Source of the DNA: UBA1672 sp050633325
GTDB lineage: Bacteria; Pseudomonadota; Alphaproteobacteria; Micavibrionales; Micavibrionaceae
NCBI GenBank assembly: GCA_050633325.1
Contig: JBOEGH010000008.1
Coordinates: 62,001-126,000, forward strand
Length of the DNA stretch: 64,000 nucleotides
Direction: 5' to 3'
Position 1 is the stretch's first letter; each line of letters starts with the position of its first letter. Made by a program: the position numbers and the translations under genes. The notes below the pieces were generated by a model. The model made no database searches. It saw nothing but the letters and a program-made list of their open reading frames with translations, and was not told the origin of the DNA. Positions 6,448-15,190 of the stretch are shown here, piece after piece.

Positions 6448-9012
6448 ATGTCAGAACGATATAATATAAAAGAATCCGAACAAAAATGGCGCGTAAAATG
6501 GGCCGATGCCGATAGTTTCGCGGTATCGGAAAACACGGATAAGCCAAAATATTACGTTCTGGAAATGTTTCCTTACCCTTCCGGTCGTATACATGTTGGT
6601 CATGTGCGTAATTATACGCTAGGCGATGTTGTGGCGCGTTATAAAACTGCCAAAGGGTTTAATGTTATGCACCCAATGGGGTGGGATGCGTTTGGCTTAC
6701 CAGCGGAAAATGCGGCAATTGAGCGTGGAGAACATCCTGCGAAATGGACGCATGAAAACATTGATACGATGCGTGTGCAGTTGAAATCAATGGGTCTTTC
6801 CATTGATTGGGAACGTGAATTTGCAACATGCGATCCTGATTACTATGTGCATGAGCAACGCATGTTCTTGAAATTCTTGGAACAAGGTATCGCATATCGT
6901 AAAGAAGCAATCGTCAACTGGGATCCGGTTGATAATACTGTTCTTGCGAATGAGCAAGTTATTGACGGATGCGGTTGGCGCACAGGTGCGGCGGTTGAAC
7001 GTAAAACTCTGAACCAGTGGTCTTTGAAGATTACTGATTATGCGGAGGAGCTGCTATCCAGTCTTGATGATCTTGATCGTTGGCCTGAAAAGGTACGCAC
7101 CATGCAATCTAATTGGATTGGTAAGTCAGTTGGTTTGCAGTTTAAGTGGGATGTGGTTGGTACTGATAAACAAATTGAGGTTTACACAACACGTCCTGAT
7201 ACTTTGTTTGGTGCATCTTTTATGGCGCTTGCGCCTGATCATCCAATGGCAAAATCATTGGCCGAGGGTAAAGGTGGTTTTGATGACTTTATCCAACAAT
7301 GTCAAAGCACAGGAACGTCAGAGGCCGCAATTGAAAAGGCCGAGAAGATTGGCTTTGATACGGGTTATACCGCAACACACCCTGTCCTGGGACGCGAAGT
7401 TCCGATCTATATCGCGAATTTTGTATTGATGGATTACGGTACAGGTGCGGTATTTGGTGTGCCTGCGCATGATCAACGTGACCATGATTTCGCAAGTAAA
7501 TATAACCTCCCTATCCTACCTGTTGTTATTCCTGAAGATACTACAGATTTTTCCGTAGAAGACGAATCATATACAGGTGAGGGCGTTCTTGCTAATTCTC
7601 AATTCCTTGATGGGATGAGTATTGAAGACGCAAAGGCCACAGTTATATCAAAATGCGAAGAAGGTGATACAGGTTTTGGTACGACACAATATCGTTTGCG
7701 TGATTGGGGTATTTCTCGTCAACGTTATTGGGGTTGCCCTATTCCGGTTGTTTATCGTAATTCTGATGGTGCTTGTATCCCTGTGCCCGAAGATCAATTG
7801 CCTGTTGAATTACCAAAAGATGTAAATTTTGATAAACCGGGTAATCCGTTAGATCATCACCCGACATGGAAGCATACAACCTGCCCCGAAACGGGAGAAC
7901 CGGCAACGCGTGAGACAGATACGTTTGATACTTTCTTTGAAAGTAGTTGGTATCAGTTCCGTTATTGTGATGCAAAAAATACGGAATTACCAACTGATAA
8001 AGATAAAGCAGCATACTGGTTACCAAAAGACGGCGGTGTAGATCAATATATCGGCGGGGTTGAGCACGCGGTGCTTCACCTTCTATATGCACGCTTCTTT
8101 ACCAAGGCGATGCGTGATTGTGGATTTGTAGTTTCTGATGAGCCATTTAACGGCTTGTTCACCCAAGGAATGGTGACACATGAAACTTATCAAGATTCTG
8201 ATGGTAAATGGATATTACCAACCGATGCAATTCAAAATGATGCAGGTGATTGGGTACATGTTGAAACGGGCAAGCCTGTTAAAGTGGGCGCGACTATTAA
8301 AATGTCAAAGTCCAAGAAAAACGTAATTGATCCCGAAGAGATACTTGAGACTTATGGTGCGGATGCCGCGCGTTTGTTCATCTTGTCAGACTCTCCGCCA
8401 GAGCGTGATCTGGAATGGACAGAAAGTGGGATTGAGGGCGCATGGCGTTTTGTTAACAGGGCTTATGGTGCAATAACATCTATGGATTTGCAAGACGGAA
8501 ATGAGAGCGTTGCATCTGATAAGGCCAAGGATTTGCGTCGTTTAACGCACCAGACCATTAAGGGTGTTGGTGAGGCGATAGAAGCATTCGCAATGAACAA
8601 GGCTGTGGCGTTGTTACGTGAATTTTATAATGGCTTTACTTCTTTCAAGCCTGCAAATGCAGGTGACCATTTCGCCTTAAGCGAGGCGGTTGAGACATTT
8701 ATTGTTATGATTAATCCAATTATGCCACATTTGGCAGAAGAGCTATGGGCGCTATCGGGCAATGAAAATATGCTTGTTGATCAAGCATGGCCTAGCTATG
8801 ATGAAGGCTTGATGGTCGCAGATACTGTTACCATTGGTGTGCAAGTTAATGGTAAAGTACGCGCAACGATTACTTTACCTGCAAATGCAAACCAAGAGCA
8901 GGCCGAAGAAATTGCCTTAGCTGAGGACAGTGTTAAGCGTGCTATGGATGGTAAAACACTGCGTAAATTTATATTTGTTCCCGGTCGAATCGTTAACGTA
9001 GTGGTAGGATAA
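6448..9012 (+). CDS. leuS: Leucyl-tRNA synthetase
   Basis: The 854-residue class Ia aminoacyl-tRNA synthetase charges tRNA-Leu with leucine in the cytoplasm. The HIGH-type motif HVGH is at residues 49-52 inside PYPSGRIHVGHVRN. The editing (CP1) domain shows TTRPDTLFGASFM and GTGAVFGVPAHDQRD, and the KMSKSKKN loop is near residue 618. The anticodon-binding and C-terminal domains end in VNGKVRATI and FVPGRIVNVVV, so the protein is complete and of normal bacterial length. lptE follows after 4 bp, as in most alphaproteobacteria. Confidence 0.98.
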   Translation: MSERYNIKESEQKWRVKWADADSFAVSENTDKPKYYVLEMFPYPSGRIHVGHVRNYTLGDVVARYKTAKGFNVMHPMGWDAFGLPAENAAIERGEHPAKWTHENIDTMRVQLKSMGLSIDWEREFATCDPDYYVHEQRMFLKFLEQGIAYRKEAIVNWDPVDNTVLANEQVIDGCGWRTGAAVERKTLNQWSLKITDYAEELLSSLDDLDRWPEKVRTMQSNWIGKSVGLQFKWDVVGTDKQIEVYTTRPDTLFGASFMALAPDHPMAKSLAEGKGGFDDFIQQCQSTGTSEAAIEKAEKIGFDTGYTATHPVLGREVPIYIANFVLMDYGTGAVFGVPAHDQRDHDFASKYNLPILPVVIPEDTTDFSVEDESYTGEGVLANSQFLDGMSIEDAKATVISKCEEGDTGFGTTQYRLRDWGISRQRYWGCPIPVVYRNSDGACIPVPEDQLPVELPKDVNFDKPGNPLDHHPTWKHTTCPETGEPATRETDTFDTFFESSWYQFRYCDAKNTELPTDKDKAAYWLPKDGGVDQYIGGVEHAVLHLLYARFFTKAMRDCGFVVSDEPFNGLFTQGMVTHETYQDSDGKWILPTDAIQNDAGDWVHVETGKPVKVGATIKMSKSKKNVIDPEEILETYGADAARLFILSDSPPERDLEWTESGIEGAWRFVNRAYGAITSMDLQDGNESVASDKAKDLRRLTHQTIKGVGEAIEAFAMNKAVALLREFYNGFTSFKPANAGDHFALSEAVETFIVMINPIMPHLAEELWALSGNENMLVDQAWPSYDEGLMVADTVTIGVQVNGKVRATITLPANANQEQAEEIALAEDSVKRAMDGKTLRKFIFVPGRIVNVVVG

Positions 9013-9016
9013 CCTG

Positions 9017-9523
9017 ATGAAAAAAATATTATTTGTTACAAGTGCATGTCTTTGTATTTCCGCATGTGGTTTTCAACCCATGTACGGTACAAGCATGAAT
9101 TCAAGCTCTGAACATAATAATGTAGAGAGTAATCTTGCACAAATAGATATAGGCAGTATTCCTAACCGTGAAGGGCAATTCCTACGTAATGCCTTAATAG
9201 ATCGGTTTTATCGTGATGGTCGCCCGCAAAATTCAGTTTATAATCTTCAAATAGACCCTATAAACGAAAAAACTATTGATCTTGATATAACAAAAAATTC
9301 AGATGCTACACGTGCACAATTGCATTTAAGTACCTCTATGAAATTAGTTGATCCAAGCAGTGGTGAAGTTGTTTTGACGAGAAAGGTCAAGTCTACTGCC
9401 AGTTACAATGTATTGACCAGTGAGTTTGCAACGCGTATTTCTGCGCAAAATATGCGCGAAAATGCACTTAATGATTTGGCACGTCAAATTGAATTGCAGA
9501 TATCTCTTTACTTGAAAAGATAG
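9017..9523 (+). CDS. lptE: LPS-assembly lipoprotein LptE
   Basis: The protein has 168 residues with a short lipoprotein signal, LFVTSACLCISACGFQPMYG, where the Cys before GFQP is the lipidation site. CGFQPMYG is the characteristic N-terminus of alphaproteobacterial LptE. It plugs the LptD barrel in the outer membrane and assists LPS insertion. The C-terminal helix (NALNDLARQIELQISLYLKR) is also typical. The gene starts 4 bp after leuS and is translationally linked. In most relatives holA comes next; here two other genes intervene. Confidence 0.92.
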   Translation: MKKILFVTSACLCISACGFQPMYGTSMNSSSEHNNVESNLAQIDIGSIPNREGQFLRNALIDRFYRDGRPQNSVYNLQIDPINEKTIDLDITKNSDATRAQLHLSTSMKLVDPSSGEVVLTRKVKSTASYNVLTSEFATRISAQNMRENALNDLARQIELQISLYLKR

Positions 9524-9537
9524 ATAATCTTATTTTT
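9517..9537 (+). terminator. Weak possible terminator at the end of lptE
   Basis: AAGAT (9517-9521), a five-base loop and ATCTT (9527-9531) are followed by ATTTTT. The stem is only 5 bp and AT-rich and overlaps the lptE stop codon, so termination would be partial at best. It would separate leuS-lptE from the riboswitch-led unit that follows. Confidence 0.3.
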
Positions 9538-9538
9538 A

Positions 9539-9565
9539 TTGACTATATTTACGTAATATTATAAT
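9539..9565 (+). promoter_or_regulatory. Candidate promoter of the riboswitch-led unit
   Basis: A TTGACT (9539-9544) and a perfect TATAAT (9560-9565) are separated by 15 bp, short of the usual 17. The predicted transcription start, about 9572, falls just before the first stem of the SAM-II-like element, which is where a riboswitch transcript should begin. Confidence 0.5.
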
Positions 9566-9581
9566 TGTTTTGAGATAATAG

Positions 9582-9634
9582 CCGCGGGATTTGAAGGATC
9601 AGCTTGCACCGCGTTACCAATGCTAAAGCGCTAC
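9582..9634 (+). ncRNA. SAM-II (SAM-alpha) riboswitch
   Basis: CGCGG (9583-9587) pairs with CCGCG (9609-9613) to form P1. The loop opens with GATTTG and closes with CTTGCA directly before the 3' arm. The tail reads GTTACCAATGCTAAAG. GAUUUG, CUUGCA and the downstream GUUA...AAUGCUAAA are the conserved blocks of the alphaproteobacterial SAM-II aptamer as I remember it; the pseudoknot pairing could not be verified by hand. SAM-II normally lowers translation when S-adenosylmethionine is plentiful. It sits 53 nt before the GTG of the next gene, with a GAAAGGA ribosome site between. Regulation of the downstream genes by SAM is inference from position. Confidence 0.7.
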
Positions 9635-9686
9635 GACGTCGGTTCGTCTGTGGTCTCCCAACAGAATAACGAAAGGATTGACGAGC

Positions 9687-10580
9687 GTGAAAATTCGATC
9701 AGATGCAATTTCTACAAGAGTTATGAATGAATGTTCATCGGACAAGGGGCTTGTCCTTGACTTTAATGATCATGCTAAAAACTTGCCTGATGGTACAGGC
9801 GCAGATTATATACAGGCAAAAGACTGGCGTTTGACCTCTAATTTCTCCAGAGACCCGGAGGTAGCAGAAAGCAGAAGCAAAGACGCAGAAACCCGTGTTA
9901 TTGCGTTATGTGATGATGTGGAACAAGAAGATTTGCCGGATATGACATTCAGTTCATTGTTGGTTAAGCGTGTGGGTGATATGCATTTATGCTTGCCCGA
10001 GATATTGGATTTCTCATTAAGCCGTGTTCATGCTGCTGCTATGGATGCTTTAAACTTATATGGTTCGGAGCTATTTGAAAAAGCCAGTATGAAATTTATC
10101 GTTCAACGTACAGACGTTGAGGCCGGTGATACGCATCGCCCGCATGTAGCCAGATGGCATGATCACCTTTCAAATGGTGAAAATACGGATATGGTTTATT
10201 TGTTTCACAATGTTTTAGGTACTGAAAACAGGTTTACTTCCCATGATGGCAAGCCTATTGCACCCGTTACTGTTATCGCCCCTGATAATAGTTTGTCCCG
10301 CGTCGGCGGTGAGGTTATACACCGTCCGCAAACAAATGATGGTGATGAATTAAGGCGCGAGTGGGGTGCGCTTATTATTAATATAGAACCGGCAATACAA
10401 ACGCGCGCAAACAGTAACGGTAGCAGTTACAATAATTCTTCTGTTAAACTTGAAGACCCTAAATTCGAAACATTTAAAGAAAAAGCAGACCAAATCTTGG
10501 ATGCTGATACACGGTTGCATGTTTTGGACGAGTCTGAGACCCTGATTGACTATGTCGGTGTGGATATTGAATATACATAA
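9687..10580 (+). CDS. Unrecognised protein downstream of a SAM-II riboswitch
   Basis: I place the start at GTG 9687 because GAAAGGA (9671-9677) is 9 bases upstream; a TTG at 9678 would touch that site. The product is 297 residues, soluble, without signal peptide. The middle contains THRPHVARWHDHLS and, about 75 residues on, GGEVIHRPQ followed by RREWGALIINIEP. This spacing of His/Asp/His and Arg would suit a cupin or 2-oxoglutarate-oxygenase-like beta-helix, but I do not recognise the family, and this is a guess from motif layout. Its riboswitch and its neighbour, a GCS2-like ligase, point to sulfur amino acid or thiol metabolism. A terminator follows. Confidence 0.7.
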   Translation: MKIRSDAISTRVMNECSSDKGLVLDFNDHAKNLPDGTGADYIQAKDWRLTSNFSRDPEVAESRSKDAETRVIALCDDVEQEDLPDMTFSSLLVKRVGDMHLCLPEILDFSLSRVHAAAMDALNLYGSELFEKASMKFIVQRTDVEAGDTHRPHVARWHDHLSNGENTDMVYLFHNVLGTENRFTSHDGKPIAPVTVIAPDNSLSRVGGEVIHRPQTNDGDELRREWGALIINIEPAIQTRANSNGSSYNNSSVKLEDPKFETFKEKADQILDADTRLHVLDESETLIDYVGVDIEYT

Positions 10581-10619
10581 GTTATTTTTGTAACTCTCTT
10601 TGTTTGTATCCGAAATAAT

Positions 10620-10641
10620 AACGAGATATACTCGTTTTTTT
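10620..10641 (+). terminator. Rho-independent terminator between the two inserted genes
   Basis: AACGAG (10620-10625), loop ATATA and CTCGTT (10631-10636) form a perfect 6-bp stem that runs straight into five further T residues. It lies 40 bp after the first inserted gene and 22 bp before the GCS2-like gene. It therefore either ends the first transcript or attenuates read-through into the second. Confidence 0.7.
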
Positions 10642-10662
10642 GATTAAGCAAAGAGGGACCCT

Positions 10663-12129
10663 ATGTCAGAGGTCAATGCCACCGATTTAACTGAAATTAA
10701 TAGCGCAGATGATGTTTTTGCGCTTTACTCTGGCTCTGGCGATCAGGCAAAGGCCGGTATAGAGGTCGAATTGGCATTTGTTGATCCGAATAAGACTGAC
10801 ATTCCGGTTATGAGTTTATCACAAAATGATGTGTTAAAATCTGCTGCGGAAAAGGCTTTGCCGGATAGTGATTGGATACATAACGAACCAACTAGTGAAT
10901 TATTAGAAGTTGTTAGTAATGCCGCGCCTTTTTCACAGGCCAAAGGAATTATTGAAAACATTAATCATAAAATAAAGGTGCTCTCTGACCTAGCCGCGGA
11001 GCAGGGGTTAAAGCGATCATATTTTCAAGAATTACCGGAAAGAACGGCAGATGATTTATTGTCACGTATCGTTGATGTAGAGCGTTACAATATTATGTAT
11101 GCACCCTATCGTGAAGATATGAAAAAATGCGTTCAATATTTCGCAGTATGTAAGTCTAACCAAGTTTCAGTTAGTGCCTATGATATGGATCATATGCTGG
11201 AAAATGTACGTAGGCTTTATACTCTGGCGCCATTTTTATTTATGCTAACAGATAACAGTGCAGGATTTAGTGAGGGGAAAACCTTTACCGGCCATGCTGG
11301 TATGTCCTTACGTCATAATGGATTGCTAGAAGGGCGTGGCGGGGTTATGCCATATGTCTTTACCGCCAATTCCGGTGAAGAATTCGTGGCAAGCCATATA
11401 GACCATGTAATGAATAATCCGCTATTTATGTATTACGACAGACAAGGAAACCTTACGCGCGTTCCTTCTGGGGATTGGAATGTCACTATTAACTCTTTGA
11501 AGAATAAAGGTTTGAACATTGCGAGCAATTACTATCTATCGCAAAGCGTTATGTGGCCTGATGTTAAAATTGCCGCATTAAAAGATGGTGCCGGAAATGT
11601 TAATGGACATAGGTTCGAGGCTAGAATGTTTGGTGTAGGAGTGCATCAACATCAAACAGCATTTATTATAACTGCGGGCTTGGCATTTAATAAGAATTTC
11701 GCAGATGGCGTGGATACATTATTGGCGAAATATGGGTTTGTTAACAGTAACTTGGAGAGAAGTTATGCGCTGTTATTAGAATCATATAAAGCAGCACGTG
11801 AACATAATGGTAAATTTTTTGATATTGCATATGGCACAGGAACTATGGCCGATTTTGCAAAAGAGTTCGCAGGATTGATTGAAATTCTTGCCTATGAAGA
11901 AGGGTTAACCAGAGAGGTTTCTCCTATTCTTAAAATTTGTCGTACCGGATGTACGGATGGTAAAGTCAACCGCTTGCTTTGTCCTTCACTTGATGATGTT
12001 ATTGCATTCCAAAGATCGTATAACAAAGAAATATTTGAGGATTCTAATAAATGCGCAAGTATGATTTTCGAAAAAGAAATATCTGAAATATCCTCTGATT
12101 CGTGTCAGTCATCCAGCGCGGTAGCCTAG
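10663..12129 (+). CDS. GCS2-like carboxylate-amine ligase (glutamate-cysteine ligase superfamily)
   Basis: The protein has 488 residues and no signal peptide. The N-terminal IEVELAFVDP resembles the start of the catalytic domain of glutamate-cysteine ligase-type enzymes, where the Glu residues bind metal. Further on, KSNQVSVSAYDMDHMLENVR, then PFLFMLTDNSAGFSEG and SLRHNGLLEGRGG recall the substrate and ATP region of GCS2-type ligases. The likely reaction is ATP-dependent peptide-bond formation on a glutamate-like gamma carboxylate, for example gamma-glutamylcysteine formation, but the substrate is not proven. AGGGACC precedes the ATG. It follows the riboswitch-led gene on the same strand, and holA starts 28 bp later. 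Confidence 0.6.
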   Translation: MSEVNATDLTEINSADDVFALYSGSGDQAKAGIEVELAFVDPNKTDIPVMSLSQNDVLKSAAEKALPDSDWIHNEPTSELLEVVSNAAPFSQAKGIIENINHKIKVLSDLAAEQGLKRSYFQELPERTADDLLSRIVDVERYNIMYAPYREDMKKCVQYFAVCKSNQVSVSAYDMDHMLENVRRLYTLAPFLFMLTDNSAGFSEGKTFTGHAGMSLRHNGLLEGRGGVMPYVFTANSGEEFVASHIDHVMNNPLFMYYDRQGNLTRVPSGDWNVTINSLKNKGLNIASNYYLSQSVMWPDVKIAALKDGAGNVNGHRFEARMFGVGVHQHQTAFIITAGLAFNKNFADGVDTLLAKYGFVNSNLERSYALLLESYKAAREHNGKFFDIAYGTGTMADFAKEFAGLIEILAYEEGLTREVSPILKICRTGCTDGKVNRLLCPSLDDVIAFQRSYNKEIFEDSNKCASMIFEKEISEISSDSCQSSSAVA

Positions 12130-12157
12130 TATTTAATGTAATTAAAGAGTGCCTTGA

Positions 12158-13186
12158 ATGAAAATTCAATTCCGACAAATAGAACAGTTTGTAAAATTAC
12201 CGGATAAAAATGCACGCGTAATTTTAGTATATGGCCCTGATGTCGGTTTGGTAAGCGAACGCGCGACAGTGATGGGAAAGACAGTTGTGCCGGATTTAAA
12301 TGATCCGTTTAATGTGGTTGATTTATCTGTAAGTGCTTTGGCAGAGGATTCCGCCCGCCTTTCAGACGAGGCAAATGCAATATCGATGATGGGTGGTGAT
12401 CGCCTTATCAGGATTACAGGTGGTACTGATAAACTTAGTGTGCTTGTAAAGTCATATTTAGAAAACCCCAGTAATTCTGCCCTTGTAATAATTCAAGCAG
12501 GAGAACTAAGCCCAAGATCATCGTTACGCAAATTATGTGAGAGTGCGAAAAACGCAGCCGCCCTACCCTGTTATGTTGAGGATGAACGAGATTTGTCACG
12601 GTTTATTCGTGATACATTGCAGGCGGCAAAATTACGTGTTGATGGCGACGCGGTTAGTTGGCTGGCTGCGAATATTTCCGGTGATCGTCGTAAAGTAAGA
12701 TCAGAGCTGGAAAAGCTTATTACCTATAAAGGCGATGAGCAATCATCAATTTCCCTTCTCGATGTGCAAGCCGCATGTGGCGCAGCAGGTGCACAAGGGT
12801 TTGATGATCTGGTTTATAATGTTGGTGGTCGAAATTCTCGTGCCGCGCTTAAGGCATATGCGACCCTTATGGCAGAGGGCACTGCGTTCGTTGCGATATT
12901 ACGCAGCCTGCAAAATCATTTCCGCCGTCTTCATATGACAAGATCATATATGCAAGATGGTATGGATATGGACAGTGCGATGAAAAAGCTCAGCCCGCCG
13001 GTATTTTTTAAGCAATCACCAATGTTTAAAGCGCAAGTGAACAGTTGGTCTTTGCCTGTTTTAAATCAGGTTTTAAATCGATTGGGTGAGTTAGAAGCAC
13101 AATGTAAACAAACAGGTATGCCGGTGGAGACTCTATGCTCTCAGGCGATCCTCGCGATTAGTAAAATTAAGCCCGCAACCAGATAG
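12158..13186 (+). CDS. holA: DNA polymerase III delta subunit
   Basis: The 342-residue HolA opens the beta sliding clamp within the clamp loader. Recognised from the N-terminal RVILVYGPDVGLVSERA, the degenerate AAA+ segment around MMGGDRLIRITGG and VIIQAGELSPRSSLRK, then SWLAANISGDRRKVRSELEK (the small lid domain), and the C-terminal collar domain with FVAILRSLQNHFRRLH. The family has no functional Walker A, consistent with what is seen here. In relatives it directly follows lptE. It ends 7 bp from the convergent queE. Confidence 0.93.
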   Translation: MKIQFRQIEQFVKLPDKNARVILVYGPDVGLVSERATVMGKTVVPDLNDPFNVVDLSVSALAEDSARLSDEANAISMMGGDRLIRITGGTDKLSVLVKSYLENPSNSALVIIQAGELSPRSSLRKLCESAKNAAALPCYVEDERDLSRFIRDTLQAAKLRVDGDAVSWLAANISGDRRKVRSELEKLITYKGDEQSSISLLDVQAACGAAGAQGFDDLVYNVGGRNSRAALKAYATLMAEGTAFVAILRSLQNHFRRLHMTRSYMQDGMDMDSAMKKLSPPVFFKQSPMFKAQVNSWSLPVLNQVLNRLGELEAQCKQTGMPVETLCSQAILAISKIKPATR

Positions 13187-13193
13187 TCTGGAA

Positions 13194-13922
13194 TTAAACC
13201 CCGCGCTCATTACCCCATAACAAAACATGTAACTGTGGCAGTACGTGTACGTCATACCATTTATCCTTTGTCACCTTATCTACCAACCACAACATACGGT
13301 CCATTATACCGTCAATATCAATATGTGCGTTATCATCATCCGCAGGCGGTGGAGTGTGGTTTGCGGGCTGTATGTATACAGGAAGGGTAGGGTATTTTTC
13401 GGACGCTATACGTGCGTATGTATAATCATCATCATCCATTATAACGAATTTAAGGGCGATGTCAGGGTTGCCATTTGTAGACTTTAAGCATTCATCAAAC
13501 GCATCCCAATCTGTTTCCATTCCACTGCTTGGTGGTTTCGGGGATAGGGTAAGTACGTCTAAATTTGCGAACCAATCCTTGGTGATTGATCCCTGTGTTT
13601 CCAAGGCAAACTTGTATCCCTTATCTTGTCCCATTTTTATCAAAGATTGAAAGGGCTGTATTGCAGGATTTCCACCTGACAGAGAAATCATTAATGGTCT
13701 GCCACCTGATAGAGCCTCTATTCGTGCGAAGATATCTGTTGCATTCATCGGTTTCCAATCATGGCGATATTCCGTATCTACCGCATGTAGAGTATCACAC
13801 CAACTGCAACGATAATCACACCCTCCTGTACGTACAAATACAGTTGGTTGCCCGATCAATGCCCCCTCACCTTGAATTGTCGGCCCGAAAATCTCGGAAA
13901 TTCGGATGGTTTCTTGTTTCAT
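13194..13922 (-). CDS. queE: 7-carboxy-7-deazaguanine synthase
   Basis: The 242-residue radical-SAM enzyme converts 6-carboxytetrahydropterin to 7-carboxy-7-deazaguanine in queuosine precursor synthesis. The N-terminal EIFGPTIQGEGALIGQPTVF is diagnostic for QueE. The iron-sulfur cluster ligands are Cys35, Cys39 and Cys42 in GGCDYRCSWCDT. LMISLSGGNPAIQPF is the SAM-binding GGEP-like loop, here GGNP. The start overlaps the queD stop by 4 bp, giving a queC-queD-queE operon on the minus strand. Confidence 0.95.
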   Translation of the reverse strand: MKQETIRISEIFGPTIQGEGALIGQPTVFVRTGGCDYRCSWCDTLHAVDTEYRHDWKPMNATDIFARIEALSGGRPLMISLSGGNPAIQPFQSLIKMGQDKGYKFALETQGSITKDWFANLDVLTLSPKPPSSGMETDWDAFDECLKSTNGNPDIALKFVIMDDDDYTYARIASEKYPTLPVYIQPANHTPPPADDDNAHIDIDGIMDRMLWLVDKVTKDKWYDVHVLPQLHVLLWGNERGV

Positions 13923-14275
13923 GGCCTATATTCTGCGCGACTTTTCGGTGTTTCATTTACGCGTACGGCGCTGACTTCTGACCAGCGGCACTTACACCAA
14001 TCATAAAGATATTTTGCCAAATTTTCTGCTGTTACATTGTCATCACCTAAAACATCATTTAAGTGGCGATGGTCAAGTTTCTCATCAATATAAGTCTTTA
14101 ATTCATCTAATTCACGGTAATCTCGTACAAAACCATATTGGTTTAATGTTTCGGACTGTAATTCAACCTCTACAACGTAATTATGGCCGTGCAGGCGGTG
14201 GCATGGATGATCTTCTGGCAGGTCTAATAACTGATGAGATGCGGAGAAGTGGTATTCTTTGGAAATCGTATACAT
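13919..14275 (-). CDS. queD: 6-carboxy-5,6,7,8-tetrahydropterin synthase
   Basis: The 118-residue homologue of PTPS makes 6-carboxytetrahydropterin from dihydroneopterin triphosphate. Zinc ligands are visible as His14 (FSASHQL) and His29/His31 (LHGHNYVV), and the catalytic Cys is Cys25 in HPCHRLHGH. The C-terminal PTAENLAKYLYDWCK-like region (here NVTAENLAKYLYDW) is typical. Length is normal for QueD. It is between queC and queE with overlaps or near-overlaps on both sides. Confidence 0.95.
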   Translation of the reverse strand: MYTISKEYHFSASHQLLDLPEDHPCHRLHGHNYVVEVELQSETLNQYGFVRDYRELDELKTYIDEKLDHRHLNDVLGDDNVTAENLAKYLYDWCKCRWSEVSAVRVNETPKSRAEYRP

Positions 14276-14277
14276 GA

Positions 14278-14979
14278 TTATGCCGTTCCTTGATTAGTGT
14301 TTTCAGTAGTGTTAATCCAAAAATCAGGATCATCGTATTTTGTCGGATCGGGTACATTTGCGATGTGAAATGCCTCTATCCTTTCAACACAAGTGCCGCA
14401 GCGCCCGCAATGGTTTTCACCACCCTTATAACATGACCAAGTATCTATCACAGGAACGTTAAATTCTGCACTTTGTGCGGCGATACCGGCCTTTGAGATA
14501 TCAATAAACGGGGTGTAGAGCTTTATATGTTCATCTAGTGCAAAGTCCTGCATATTTTGAAAAGACTTTGCGAAATCAGGGCGACAATCAGAATAAATAA
14601 AGTGGTCACCTCCATGTACTGCCGTTGCCACTGCATCTGCCCCGCGTGATGAAGCAATTCCGTAGGCGATGGTCAACATAATAGCGTTTCGATTGGGGAC
14701 AACGGTTAATTTCATACTGTTTTCAGCATAATGGCCGTCCGGTACGTCCACATTATCGGTAAGGGCAGAACCGCTTAATAACGCGCCAACAGAGGATATA
14801 TCAACCATATTGTAAGCAACATTTAGTGTTTTTGCGCATTTTTTGGCATAGGCCAGCTCTTTTTTATGGCGTTGACCGTAATCAAAGGCAATAAGGCCTA
14901 TAAGTTCGTGCTCGTCCGCTATTTTATGCGCTAATGTGACAGAATCTAACCCGCCAGAGCAGATAACCAGTGTTTTCAT
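14278..14979 (-). CDS. queC: 7-cyano-7-deazaguanine synthase
   Basis: The 233-residue ATP-dependent enzyme turns 7-carboxy-7-deazaguanine into preQ0, the last step shared by queuosine precursors. The PP-loop SGGLDS is at residues 8-13, and AFDYGQRHKKEL is a family signature. The C-terminal zinc site is CYKGGENHCGRCGTC (about residues 193-207). It is the first gene of the queC-D-E operon. The 211 bp upstream contain a small GNRA-loop hairpin (15041-15054), but I could not match it to a preQ1 riboswitch. Confidence 0.96.
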   Translation of the reverse strand: MKTLVICSGGLDSVTLAHKIADEHELIGLIAFDYGQRHKKELAYAKKCAKTLNVAYNMVDISSVGALLSGSALTDNVDVPDGHYAENSMKLTVVPNRNAIMLTIAYGIASSRGADAVATAVHGGDHFIYSDCRPDFAKSFQNMQDFALDEHIKLYTPFIDISKAGIAAQSAEFNVPVIDTWSCYKGGENHCGRCGTCVERIEAFHIANVPDPTKYDDPDFWINTTENTNQGTA

Positions 14980-15190
14980 TTCTTCATCCTTGTTTTAACT
15001 ATCGGGTAGGCTGCGACCGATCCTGTGTTTTATAGTTTTCCGCCCTTTCGGACGCCTCGCATTTGCTCGGTACAATTTCATTGAATATATAATTCACTGA
15101 AATCACTATTCGCACAGATGCGGTGTGTATAACAAAGTTTGCGAAGGAATGGAAGTTTTTTGAATATTGAGCATATCAAATCTGAAGAAG

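Noticed and set aside
13586..13981. 131-codon plus-strand frame over queE/queD
   Set aside because: Antisense to well-recognised enzymes with active-site motifs and no homology that I can see.
15041..15054. Hairpin upstream of queC considered as part of a preQ1 riboswitch
   Set aside because: CGUCC-GAAA-GGGCG is a plausible stem, but the preQ1-I tail motif and the class II and III landmarks are not present as I know them; only a covariance-model search could settle it.
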